Of a DNA stretch of 64,000 nt, positions 1 through 11,600 are shown one piece after another. A model generated the notes under the pieces. That model ran no database searches. It was not told where the DNA came from and worked only from the letters and a program-made list of their open reading frames with translations. Made by a program: the position numbers and the translations under genes. Source of the stretch: Candidula unifasciata (taxonomy: Eukaryota; Mollusca; Gastropoda; Stylommatophora; Geomitridae). Numbering within the stretch: position 1 is the first letter of the stretch; the number at the start of each line of letters is the position of its first letter. Location of the stretch: contig CAJHNH020001578.1 in assembly GCA_905116865.2 (NCBI GenBank), positions 1 through 64,000 of the forward strand. The letters are read 5' to 3'.

Positions 1-610
1 AAAAACCAGTTCCGTCGCCTTGATAAAACCCGGTGGGGTATTTATTAACCCAAGAGGGGTGGAAAACCAGGGAGCAAAAACGTTAAAAAATTTCTGCGGG
101 ATTTAAAACCCGCGAAAAGTGTTTGCCTGTCGCGGGGGGGACCCGATATGGGAAAGTGCCTGTCACTTTTTACAAGGTGCTAGTATCTCAGATTTTACAT
201 GTTTCTGTCCTTGCTTTTGCCTTCCGAGTTCTTGCGATTCCTTCTTCATCTGCTTTGATCCTTCTGACAGAAAATTTATACCCGAAGGCCGGTAACAGGG
301 ATGAAAGCTATTGTGCCGTCCATATCTCATCGTGTTTCATGCAGTTTTGTCTTCTTTGAGGTTGGAACAGCCCATACTGCTTCTCTGTTTGCAGCCTACA
401 GTGGGCAGTCTTGGGGCACATGCTCAGCATCTTCTGGTGCCACGTTGCAGGGACACGGGAAAACATTTTGGCGAGATTTGTTGTGCCCTTTCCTTTGTCT
501 GAATATGCCACGTTGTCCAGCTCTAGAAAGGCGATAAAGCGAGTTAAAGTGAAAATTTGGTGTGGGCATCCAGTCACTTTTCTTGGATACTTGTTTCGTT
601 TTAAAAATTA
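1..610. other. Unassigned upstream intron/flank sequence
   Basis: No recognised gene. A GC-richer block at about 300-580 carries an open frame on the minus strand (308-577, 89 residues) rich in Q, K, R and C. I do not recognise the product, and it could be a decayed mobile-element fragment. Confidence 0.35.
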
Positions 611-850
611 TTTGACCGTATCATGTTACTACCGCTTCAAATTGTTTGTCCACTTCTGGGCTGTTGTCTTGTACAAGAACGTGAGTTTTGCGCGCACATC
701 CATTTTACATATCTGGTTTATTTGCAGACTTTTGGTTTCTCCCATTTCAGACAAATGCACTCCGACTTAAAAGTAAACATCCTCAATGGGTCGTCTTTTA
801 CGAAAGCTTGTTGGGGGGTGGGGGGTGTATATTCTCTAAACCCCCGTTGT
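610..850 (+). repeat. Rpt1 copy (unclassified dispersed repeat)
   Basis: Shares order and wording with copies near 4975, 20755, 29655 and 49225: a TTTGTCCACTT block, GAGTTTTGCGCGCACATCC, TTTTACATATCTGG, a TTTGCAG block and GCACTCCGACTTAAAA. No coding capacity; the family is unclassified. Confidence 0.6.
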
Positions 851-1060
851 GGAACCTATGTATGTAAAGTGAGTGTTTCTTTGTCATTTCTACTGAACGC
901 TCTTAATTATTATTAATTATTAAGTTACCACTAAGATGTACTAAGGTGTCTTATTAGAACTGACTGAGACATATTCATCATCAGTTTCCACTTCTGTCGT
1001 TAAGCCTTGTGGGGAGGAACTGTTTGGGATCCAATGATTAACGGGCAGCAATGGCTGTTG

Positions 1061-1257
1061 TCATTCCGTGTCGACGTAGAAGCTCTTTATTGTCATCAAT
1101 CCATATCTTCTAGGACGGCCTCTTGCTTTCACTTCAGATCCTTTCAAATGTAGCGTCTGCATTGGTAGTTGTTCTGGCTGCATTCTTACCAAATAACCAA
1201 ACCATTTGATGTTCTGTTTCTCAATGAATTTGCTGCATGGTGTTGTTCCCACAGTCT
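1061..1257 (-). pseudogene. LINE reverse transcriptase 3'-end fragment
   Basis: The minus-strand frame reads KQNIKWFGYLVRMQPEQLPM and KARGRPRR. This is the WFGHLVRM...GRPRRRW pattern found at the C-terminal end of many non-LTR retrotransposon ORF2 proteins. Truncated to about 60 residues. Confidence 0.6.
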
Positions 1258-1258
1258 G

Positions 1259-2095
1259 ATAATATCGTTTCTAACTTTGTCTTGGATGGTCAAGTAATAT
1301 CATTTCTAACTTTGTCTTGGATGGTCAAGTAATATCATTTCTAACTTTGTCTCGCATGGTCAAGTAATATCATTTCTAACTTTGTCTCGCATGGTCAGGT
1401 AATATCATTTCTAACATTGTCTCTCATGGTCAAGTAATATCATTTCTAACGTTGTCTCTCATGGTCAAGTAATATCATTTCTAACTTTGTCTCGGATGGT
1501 CAAGTAATAAAATTTCTAACTTTGTCTCAGATGGTCAAGTAATATCGTTTCTAACTTTGTCTTGAATGGTCAAGTAATATCATTTCTAACTTTGTCTCGC
1601 ATGGTCAAGTAATATCATTTCTAACTCTGTCTCGCATGGTCAGGTAATATCATTTCTAACATTGTCTCTCATGGTCAAGTAATATCATTTCTAACGTTGT
1701 CTCTCATGGTCAAGTAATATCATTTCTAACTTTGTCTTGCATGGTCAGGTAATATCATTTCTAACATTGTCTCTCATGGTCAAGTAATATCATTTCTAAC
1801 GTTGTCTCTCATGGTCAAGTAATATCATTTCTAACTTTGTCTCGGATGGTCAAGTAATAAAATTTCTAACTTTGTCTCAGATGGTCAAGTAATATCATTT
1901 CTAACTTTGTCTCGGATGGTCAAGTAATATCATTTCAAACTTTGTCTCGGATGGTCAAGTAATATCATTTCTAACTTTGTCTCGGATGGTCAAGTAATAT
2001 CATTTCTACCATTTTCCCGGATGGTCAAGTAATATCATTTCTAACTTTATCTCGGATGGTCAAGTAATATCATTATTAACTTTGGTCAAGATGTT
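1259..2095 (+). repeat. 35-bp minisatellite, about 24 copies
   Basis: Tandem array with the core TAATATCATTTCTAACTTTG followed by TCTCGGATGGTCAAG. Units differ at a few positions (CTCGC, CTCTC, CTTGG), and a longer order is visible because blocks of several units recur (for example 1590-1700 and 1690-1810). No coding meaning. Confidence 0.93.
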
Positions 2096-2582
2096 GGACT
2101 GCCTGAGTAATACGAAGATAATAATAATCATGGCAAATAAAAAATTTACTGTGATGCAAATAAATAAAATAATATATTACAAATAATATGTAATGTATAA
2201 ACATATACTTAAAGAGATAACTTCTATATACTGTTGTGTTGTGGCCTCAGGCCCATACACTTTTTCTGGTTGGCTCAGTGGGCGTAAGCCCTTATGGTTC
2301 AGATCTGGGTTTAAGTGGTATGTAAGATTCCAAGAAAACCCTTTCTTGCCACAAAAATACAAAAAGGCTGAACATACACGAGCAAACAACTGGCTGAGAC
2401 ACATGGAGGACTAATCACAGACGTAATAGTTAGAACTGAAAGATTGGGACATCTTGCAAACAGCTGATAAAATCGATGGAAACGGGTGGACAGAGGCAAT
2501 CATAATGGAATGGAATGATATCAGCACATTAGGCGATACATTTTGTAATAGAATGGTCAGAGTAATAAAGGCTGGTGTTCAG

Positions 2583-3093
2583 TTTAAAGCAGTCTGACAT
2601 GGAGAATGGTGCTAGATGTAAAGGCATCGTGACATGCAGAATGGTGGTGGATAAAAAGGCAGCGTGACTTAGAGAATAATGTTACATTAAAGGCAGCGTG
2701 ACATGGAGAATGATGTTAAATTAAAGGCAGCGTGACTTTGAAATGTTCGTTTTAATAGCAGCGTGACATGGAGAATGGTGTTATGATTGAAAGTAGCATG
2801 TCAGGGAGAATGGTACTGGATCTAAAGGCAGCGTGACTCGGAGAATGGTGTTAGATTTAATGGCAGCATGTCAAGGAGAATGGTACTGGATCTAAAGGCA
2901 GCGTGACACGGAGAATGGTGTTAGATTTAATGGCAGCATGTCAAGGAGAATGGTACTGGATCTAAAGGCAGCGTGACACGGAGAATGGTGTTAGATTTAA
3001 TGGCAGCATGTCAGGGAGAATGGTGCTGGATCTAAAGGCAGCGTGACTCGGAGAATGGTGTTAAGTTTAAAGGCAGCGTGACGTGAATGGTGA
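2583..3093 (+). repeat. Second 35-bp minisatellite with 70-bp higher order
   Basis: Units of about 35 bp built on GGCAGCGTGACATGGAGAAT plus GGTGTTAGATTTAAA. From about 2790 alternating unit types (GGCAGCATGTCAAGGAGAAT then GGCAGCGTGACACGGAGAAT) make a 70-bp repeat. Around 14 units. Confidence 0.9.
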
Positions 3094-3287
3094 GTTCTGA
3101 CAACACATAATGACCTATTACTTAAGGAATGGTTTTTATAAATGTTTATTATACCTAAATTTGTGCTCCTTCCATTGTGTCGTTTAAGTTAGTCTTTCTT
3201 TTTGTTCTTTCTTTCGTTTTGTTCTTCTTGTTGAAATGTCTCCAAGGGCGTGTCTTGATATGATTGTAGTGTCAAAATTGTTGAATA

Positions 3288-3830
3288 TCTAATGTTTACT
3301 GTGAAAGGTCAGGTCTTGGTCAGATATGACTGAGCTACCGTATAACAGTAGCCGGTACCAACTGTCTTCTGTTACGGCGAATGTTGGGCGGCGTATACTA
3401 ACCCAACATCCCATATTGTGCCAACGGCTTCGGGCGGAGAAGTAAATTGGGGAGGATACTAGCCTTATCCTAGAAAGAGAAAATGCAGCCTGAAAACTTT
3501 GTGTTATGGAAGGGCAGACCAGGCCCTTTGCCTTGGCTGGCAGCTGGTCTAGGAGGGAAGCTCCGACAGGCGGACAGATAGAGCACTGCTCTTCTGATCC
3601 GGCAGCTTCTGCAACCTGCCTTGTTCCAAACGTACTGGTTTTACCTTTCCTTTGGAGTAAACAAGGCAGGTCGAGGGAGGGATCATTATGCATGGGCAGC
3701 ATAAAGTCTCTACAATACTGCCCAGGCTTTATGCTATGGAGAGGAGGAACTCGCCATGGCCATGGGCTGTGAGTCTCATGCCTCCTCATAGCGCATTATA
3801 ACACTATCGTCTGGAAAGTGCCAATGAACC
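3288..3830. repeat. GC-rich dispersed repeat, unclassified
   Basis: A GC-richer block in AT-rich surroundings with a 166-residue open frame on the minus strand (3289-3789) of unrecognised content. Its end (CCATGGGCTGTGAGTCTCAT, then CCTCCTCATAGC and TCTGGAAAG) recurs at about 51725-51795, so it is a dispersed element rather than a host gene. Confidence 0.45.
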
Positions 3831-3887
3831 AATGAACTGAACTCTTTTTTTTTTTAAAGGCTTCTATTGATACTAATATATACTATT

Positions 3888-4128
3888 GTCGGCTCTGTGG
3901 CTAAGTCGATGTGAACGCTTCGCTTCGTAATGCCGGGATGCTAGGTTCAATCCCAGCTGCGGGCAATGCGCCTTGCGTTGGTTTCGACAGTGGTATCAAG
4001 AAAGCCGACCGTCCAGAGGGCAATGGCAAACTACTGGACGTAAATTGCCTAGAGAAACTACACAACAGCCAGGGGCTGTTAGGGTTGGTTCTGCAACGTC
4101 CTGTAAAGGATACGCAACTAACTAATTG
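3888..4128 (+). mobile_element. SINE-A, full-length tRNA-derived copy
   Basis: The tRNA-like head TCTGTGGCTAAGTCGATG carries the B box GGTTCAATCCC. It is followed by a family-specific body (GACAGTGGTATCAAG, GGCAATGGCAAACTACTGG, GTAAAGGATACGCAACTAAC). Similar TTGATACTA stretches lie on both sides, consistent with a target duplication. Other copies: 13143, 14824 (reverse), 33843, 41512 and 58512. Confidence 0.85.
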
Positions 4129-4307
4129 ATACTATTATTCTATATTCTGCGTGTCTTTCCCCTTGGCCTGTGTCCATTATATTTCTCCATCAGGGCACCT
4201 GTGGCTGTTGGTACCAGTAGATTCTCGTCAGATGTCCAAACCAACACCGGCTCCAGCGGAACGGAATGCTGCTGATGTCACAAAACCGGGCTAACAATAC
4301 GTTAATG

Positions 4308-4583
4308 CAGCGGTTCTCAAACTGGGTGCCGCGAGCGTATGTCAGGGGTGCCGCGAGCGTATGTAAAGGGTGCCGCGAGCGTATGTCAGGGGTGCCGCGA
4401 GCGTATGTCAGGGGTGCCGCGAGCGTATGTCAGGGGTGCCGCGGCAATAATCAAGAATTTTTACAGGCATTAAATATGCACTGTTCTTTTTTTCTTTTCT
4501 TAAGTATTCAAACCGCTTTAATGGTAGGTGTGTCACCATTTTTTTTTTTTTTTTGCCTGACGAAAAGAGTTTGAGAAACGCTG
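4308..4583. mobile_element. Non-autonomous hAT-like element with internal 22-bp repeat
   Basis: Terminal inverted repeats CAGCGGTTCTCAAACT (left) and AGTTTGAGAAACGCTG (right) are flanked by 8-bp duplications CGTTAATG and CGTTATTG (7 of 8). TIR type and 8-bp duplication are those of the hAT superfamily. Inside, the 22-bp unit GTGCCGCGAGCGTATGTCAG plus GG is repeated about five times (4326-4440). No transposase. Confidence 0.85.
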
Positions 4584-4974
4584 CGTTATTGTATAGTTAG
4601 CCTGGTTTGGTGACGTCAGTAGCATACCCCGTCAGTTGGAGCTGGTCTTGGCCAAACCATCTTAACTGTTGCTTTTTAGTAAACTATATGACAGGCTTCA
4701 GACTTTGTCTTCTTTCAATTTCCTCTTTTTAAATGTTGTCTTGTCTTGTAACCCCACCAGCTCGTCTGATACATTACATCTCCGTTGTTATGATTTTGGC
4801 TCATTATTGGTAATAAGTGTCACTGTTTGACATTGATACGTGGCCAAAAATAGATCTTCTTAGATCTGTCTGGGTATATATAAAGCTATAGTTATGTGTT
4901 TCAACGGTGGTTTTAGTTCCCGAAATATCTGGTTTGCTTGAGCACATCCTCTCTTGATTATTCTATTCACTCTT

Positions 4975-5275
4975 CCTTGTGATGTCTCCGTTTTCTTCTT
5001 CGCTTTCACCAGCTGTAAATTCCAGTGGAAAGTTCTGGGTGTTCGTCCAACTCTGGACTTTAGTATTGTTTCAGAACCTGGGTGTTGCGTGCACATGCGT
5101 TCCACATATCTGGCATTTTTTAATGCAGACTTCTGTTTCCTTGCCTCTCAAGCAGATGCACTCTAACTTCGAAGGATGCCCCAAGTTAGTCGACTCCTCT
5201 GACATGCTTGTTGAGAAGGCCGTGGGTCTATTCTCTTTTTTTTTCTCCACAAGAGACCCCTGGAACCCACACTGA
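4975..5275 (+). repeat. Rpt1 copy, near full length
   Basis: Starts with a TTCTTCTTCG tract and CACCAGCTGTAAATTCCAG. It continues with GTTCGTCCAACTCTGGACTT, CACATGCGTTCCACATATCT and CTCAAGCAGATGCACTC, and ends with GTCGACTCCTCTGACATGCT and GGAACCCACAC. The same order appears in the other Rpt1 copies. Confidence 0.7.
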
Positions 5276-5516
5276 AAATGGGCTAGATATTTAGATGTTT
5301 ACATTAACATTTTGTTTTATCTTAATGTTTTTTACTTATATAAAAATACAAGTGTAAGAAAATTGTTTTAGATGGTTACTGTTGTTATCTTTTGTTGCAG
5401 TAGCCATTACTATATTTTTTCATCAATACTTCATGCACATACTCATGTGCCCATGTTATTTTCTTTTTTGATGAAACATTAGAACTGTACACTCACTTAT
5501 CTTGTTCATCTTGAAG

Positions 5517-5691
5517 GTTAGAATTGTTCAAGAAAGTGCCTAATTTGCGGATTTTAGCTGCTGGAGGGGACGGAACCGTTGGCTGGATATTATCGACCAT
5601 TGACAGTCTCAACCTGATACCCCCTCCACCTGTGGGTATCCTTCCTATTGGGACAGGAAATGATCTGGCACGCACACTGAACTGGGGAGGG
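5517..5691 (+). CDS. DGKZ: DGK exon 1 (of those in window): catalytic core
   Basis: The first base completes a codon from an upstream exon; 58 codons follow. It contains the nucleotide-binding glycine motif GGDGT (residues 16-20), a proline run PPPP (35-38) and GTGNDLAR (45-52), all hallmarks of the DAG kinase catalytic domain. The acceptor is TTGAAG before G-TTA; the donor is GGG|GTGAGT. Phase 0 at the end joins directly to GYTDEP of the next exon, as in vertebrate DGK zeta. Confidence 0.96.
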
Positions 5692-8600
5692 GTGAGTAGT
5701 ATAAATTTATTAACATATTTGTTTCAATAAATGCCACTGTGTATAAAATATTATTTATAACACAAGCACATAGAGAGTGTCATGTTTATTTTTATTGTTT
5801 AAAATTATAACAAAACTCACGACATTGATGCTGTTGTTATATAAGAGCTACAATGTAGCTTATCAATCATCATTTCTCTTTATGCCTAGTGCCGTGTTTT
5901 CCTGTCCTGTGCAATCTTCAGTGCAGTTTTCCATGTCAGGGATGCCGCATTCAGGTCACTCTCCATCTTTCGTCTCCATTTTGTTTTTGGGCGCCCCTTC
6001 TTTCTCTTTCCCTCTGGTGTCCATGTGAGAGCTGTTTTGGCAAAAAACAAAGTAGTTGGTATGTTCTTATTTATTATAAAACTAGATTAGTAAAATTGTT
6101 TTTGTATTATAAATATGTTTTTTTTTTTCTTTGTGTTCAGTATCTACTTAGTGCCACTAGACACTATGCAACTAAATATGTTACTAACAGATTTTGCACA
6201 CACAAAAAAAATATTTTTTGTTCCATTCATTCGCAATCTAAACATAAACAACCAGAGTAAGTGGTATTAAAAAAAAAAGATGATACAATTCAGCTGATAA
6301 TGAAACTCAAGTAACACAACATTTAATAAAACTATAAATCTTAAAAACAAAACAAACAGAACCTACACAACAACACTCACATTTAAACCTGGGTAGAGAG
6401 TATCAGGAGATATTACTGTTCAGCATTCCTTTATCTAATATAAACACGTTTACATTTTTTTTATTAGGTTCATTTTGTTTTCCTATTACTTATTTTTCAT
6501 TTCTCCCTTCCCCACAACATTCATCTTTAATATTTCGTTTGGCAGTACCACTTTTTTTTTTTTTTTTTGTAATTCTGTTTCTTGTTCTTTTATTTGTTTT
6601 TTCTTTGTATTTTTTTTCTTTTATCTTACTTTATTTCTCAAAACGCGTTCTCATTCCTATGTTTTGTTTCCTCCCATTCCTTTTCTTTCAACTGTGTAAA
6701 TTATACATGGGTGTAGGGGAAATTCAGGCATCATAGCATAGCTGATCACATGTGTCAGAAATGATTGGACGTATATCAGAAGGCTGAGTACAAATAGGAC
6801 TACCATGCTTCATGACATTAGCTATAAAAAGGGGGGGGGGGGGGGAGAAAAAAGTCATGTTCCCAACATTTTGTACTTAACAGGGTTTAGTTGTATTCAG
6901 TGATAATGGCCTTGACAACTTATTTTGTTGACTTGTTTGCTCTTTACTTTTCCTTTGTTGGGCTTCCTAGACTTATATTGTTTTGGCTCTTACTTTTTCT
7001 GAAAAGAACACACAGAACCTTCAAACCACTTAGTACAAAAACATAAAAAACCCTCAAGTAATTGATCCATCAGATCACGGAATAATGAACAGATCAAACC
7101 CTTAAATAACAAACATATCACATCACTGAGTAATATAAACAACATTAAGCTGAGGTGAGTCTGGGTGAAGAACCGACATACAACATTAGGCTGAGTTAAG
7201 TTTGGGTGAAGAACCGACATACAAGATTAGGCTGAGTTGAGTCTGCGTGAAGAACCGACATACAACATTAGGCTGAGTTAAGTCTGGGTGAAGAACCGAC
7301 ATACAACATTTAGGACAGTCCCATGCGTCTCCGTGCTCATCTTCAGCAACCAGCGAAGAGTTCCAATGCTCCTGATACCAGTACCAGTCTGATTATATTA
7401 AATGTATTGTCTTTTCTCTAAGTGCAGTTTCGGTCAGATCCTCCTGGTCACTCCCAACCTCACTGTTATCTCCACGCCGTCATGATCTGTTTATGTATCT
7501 GCATGGTTTACTTGCTCCCAACCTCACTGTTATCTTCACACCGTCATGATCTGTTTGTGTTTCAGCATTGTTCACTTGCTCCCAACCTCACTGTTATCTC
7601 CACGCCGTCATGATCTGTTTATGTATCTGCGTTGTTTACTTGTCCCCAACCTCACTGTTATCTCCACACCGTCATGATCAGTTTGTGTTTCTACATTGTT
7701 TACTTGTTTCCAACCTCACTGTTATCTCCACACTGTCATGATCTGTTTGTGTTTCAGCATTGTTCACTTGCTCCCAACCTGCCTTCACCACATACAGCTT
7801 GTTATCCATTATTTCACCCCCCCCCGCCCCACCCCCATCTAACGCCCTTTCCATTGATGTAGCACAAGCCAGCATGTTTTCCTGTTCATTTCCTGACGGC
7901 ACCTGCATTAGCTGGAGAACATATACACAAGAGGAAAATTACCATGACCTCTAAAGTGATGCTTGCCAGTCTGAACAGAGCATGCATTTCTCCACATTTC
8001 TCAGCATGTTTCGTGAATTTGTTACACTCACAACATGAGGCTGTTACTGTCACAATATGTGTGCGCAGCTAGGTCTCAAGCCAGCGAAAAGCTGCTGTAC
8101 TGCTTCCATGTCCTTTCTCAAACTAGATGTTGTTGTTTTATATTTTAAGCTTTGTTAAACTAGGCAACATTCATTCACTTTGTAATGAACCCGCCCTGCC
8201 TGTCAATACAGGTCCAGCTGCATAAATGATAACCTCCTTTGGGTGGGTATTGACATGAATCCGTTGCATTTTTGATTCTGCAGTGTCTTCTCGCCTTTCG
8301 CTGCACTCCTGGCCCATTGTGATCAGAACCATATACAAGTCAGATTTGTGCTCTGATACATTGACCCATTCATTTTTCACTGAATGTCTTTAAGCCTACA
8401 CACATCTGTAATTGTTTCTTATGCTTGCACCATCCAAGACATTCCTCCTATCAGCACGTGGCCCTTTGTTGTATTCAGGGCTCCACGAAAGAGGTTTTTT
8501 TTTTTTGGGGGGGGGGGTGGGGTGTGTGGCTACTACTTAGCTCATTTGCAGCACTTTGTGTCTGTCTGTAATCTGTAATATCGTAAGTGTAAGGAAGTAT

Positions 8601-11600
8601 CGCATACATACTGCTGGGGTTTCTTTTAAACATCATAGAGACACATGGCTTCATTCTGTATGCATTATAGCATCATTAAACAAATCAGGTAATGATAGTT
8701 TCAACTTCACAGCAACTAGTCATTAACTCTTTGAGTCCCAATGGGTTTAGCATCACAGGCCTAAGGGGTAGTAAACAGAGACATAAAATCGGCACAGCAT
8801 GCGTAATTTGGGCTTCTAGGTAGGATCCTATGGACATTTGATGCGTTCCTTGGGACTCAAAGAGTTAAGTAAATAACAAGATCAAATCACTGGGTAATAA
8901 ACAGATAAAAGCGTCAAGTGATAAACATATCGAATCATTAGGCAATAAACACATTCAATCATTCTCTCGGATCGGCCCAGCTTTTCGTGGGTATCAGGTA
9001 CAGTCAGGGGAAGTAAAGTCTACCGGCGTGATGCTCGCCACATCACCTTGTCAGTGCCTATTGGTCTACAAAATATAAGGCTAGCCCTATGTGCCTAATA
9101 CGCTCGAAGGCAATGAAAAGGGTCCTTTTACATCAAATTATTGAATAAGGAACAGATATTATCACTTAATGATAAACATTTCAAATCATTAATTAGATAA
9201 ATAGGTAAAATCAGTTGGCAATTATCAGACCAAATCACTGAGTAGTTGGAAAAAAAAAGATTACACTGAGCTCATGTTAATTGTTTATTACAGAACCATC
9301 TTAAATTCATGCCATGCCAACTGGTAACTTAATCTTCTCTTAAAATGTTTCTTAGTACGCTTAAACATTGAGTAAGAAACAGATGAAAACCAGTGTTTAA
9401 TAGATTACATAACTGAGTTATATTTTGTATAATCGGCACCAGGGATACACAGACGAACCAGTTTCGAAAATCTTATGCAATATTGAAGATGGGCAAATTG
9501 TTCAATTAGACAGGTAAGTTTGACACAATATATTGACTGACATTTTTTTTAATAACTAAAACGTCATGTTTTCAGAGCCGTGACATACAAACTGGCAGTC
9601 AAAGTTGTCCTAGATGAGACATGCAAGCTGACAGTCATTTTTTTTCCTGGTCCAGTCCAGCCTTGTGAAAGATTAAAATGAATTGTCCCTGGCAAAGCTA
9701 TGACATTTTGTTTTAACTTAAAAACAACTCGAAGTAAACGTCTGCTTTACAATAAGAAGAAACTCAACAGGGAAGCATGTACAGCAGGAGTCTACCAATC
9801 ATCAGTAGAAGTAATCTCTCGTCGACAAATGTTTCGTCCCACGAGCTCCTAGACATTTTCAGAGAGTGGACCCACCTGAGTTCATGAAGCTCAGCGTTGA
9901 TTTGCTCCAGCTGCATGTATTACCGGATGTTCTCGGACAGGGACAAGACTTAATTGGTGACTGTGCAAAAGGTACTGTGAGATTCGAGGTTTATTTACAT
10001 AGTCGCTGCGGTAGCATAATTAGAGCAGTCAGCATACCTGGACGACCAATGTGGCAAGCTTATGGTTGGTTTATCGGACACATTGGCAAATGGCAGAGGG
10101 ACACCGGCAGACAATTTGGACACGATGGACTTTTAGGGATAAGACTTTCTTTTCCACTATATTCCTGGACCAGCTCACCGAGGCCCATCCCCCACGACGT
10201 GCCGTTGTGTCCAGAGCCAGCTTGAGTTTTTTGAGCTTGTACATATGACTTTCGACCTTTTGCAACTCATACGACACGGTTAGCTCGATCAGGATGAGCT
10301 AACGTTTCTCCGCAGAGTGTAGGACTATGTCGGGTCTTAGGCCAGTCTTCCGGATTAACTCTGGGTACTTTTCATGACCAGGCAGGTCAGTCGCCAGTAG
10401 CCAGTGCAGTGTCAAACATCGATGAAGCGTATGCAACCTTGTTGAATTTACCTTTATTAATCTGTCCAGCCTCGAGGAAGCGCACGAGGACGACGGTAGG
10501 ACTGGCCCTCGCATTGGCCCTCATCCTAGCTTGGTCCACAACGGCCGCTAACTCTGTCAGGACCTTGTTGTGGCGCCAAGTGTACCTACCTTGGAATAGA
10601 GCTTTTCTGCACGCGGACAAACGTGCTCGAGCGTCTGCTTAGCTCTACACAGCGGGCTTGTCGGGTCGTTAGTCGCTCTGCATTTGACCATGTTGACATC
10701 GGACGGTAACACATCGTAGGCAGATCTTACGATAAAGCTCAGTCGCAGCGGGGCCATTCGCCAGATCTCACCCCATGTGAGTACTCGTGGCAAGGCGCTC
10801 TCGAGGCCGATCCCATGGCCTTGCTGCGACTGTTGTGCGGCTTTTTGGACCCGAACCTTGTTTTCGGTGTCCCTAATCTGCTGTATCACCATGTCTCGGC
10901 GCTCTTTGGCTATGGCTTTGGGCCACCGACGGTCGGTTTGAGTGTAACCCATCACCTCTCTTTATTTCAGTGCATCTTGGGCAGATTAGTTCGCATTTAG
11001 GACCTTCTCTTTCACGCCTGTCTTTAGAGCGGGCTGGACAGCAGTGATAGTGGGGTCTGAAGACTCATGCAACATCATCGCGAGTCTAACTTTGCCAACT
11101 TTACACTCTTCGGTTATTGATTTGAACGGGAGTAACGGCTTCGTCTGTTTACAATACAGAGCCACATCAGTCAAACAAGGTGGTGCTCCCAACCATTTTC
11201 TCATGGCTGTGTTGATTTTTCGCTCCAGAGCCTCCACTGCCGTCATCGACATTTCATAGACGAGCAGCGGCCAGAGGAGCATGGGATCAACATAAATTGG
11301 AGACACCAGACCTTACACTTTCTGAACAGCCTAAATCTCTCGATCGCGAGCAGGCCTGTAGCCAGTGACTCATGTATTCGCCGGACCTCCGCTCTAGCAG
11401 ATAATTTCGAATCGTAAAAGCGACCAAGGTTCTTCACCAGTTCCTCTGGGGGGGGGGGGAATCCGATTCCTTGCCACCGTAAAACTGATTGCCGTCACCT
11501 TACCTTTCAGGATTGACAGACTCCTCGACTTCTGCGGTTTGAACTGCATACCTCTCCATTGGACTACGTCGCCCAATCTTTTCAGAATCGTGCGGTTACA

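Noticed and set aside
1259..2095. CRISPR-like repeat array
   Set aside because: The host is eukaryotic and the units are head-to-tail without unique spacers; it is a minisatellite. The same applies to the other arrays.
3289..3789. 166-residue minus-strand frame as a possible gene
   Set aside because: Part of the sequence recurs at 51725-51795, so it belongs to a dispersed repeat; no protein family recognised.
3888..3975. Functional tRNA gene
   Set aside because: It has A and B boxes but no proper cloverleaf and continues into a repeated body; it is a SINE head. The same applies to the heads at 26648, 27384, 33632, 34167, 51230 and 60121.
1..5516. Search for earlier DGK exons (C1 domains, NPKSGG, VFDL motif)
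   Set aside because: None of these motifs was seen in any frame. The region is filled with repeats and must be intron or flank.
5777..6260. Plus-strand frames after exon 1 as an extra exon
   Set aside because: The conserved family sequence continues directly from exon 1 into GYTDEP of exon 2 with matching phase; the intervening sequence is a reverse LINE fragment.
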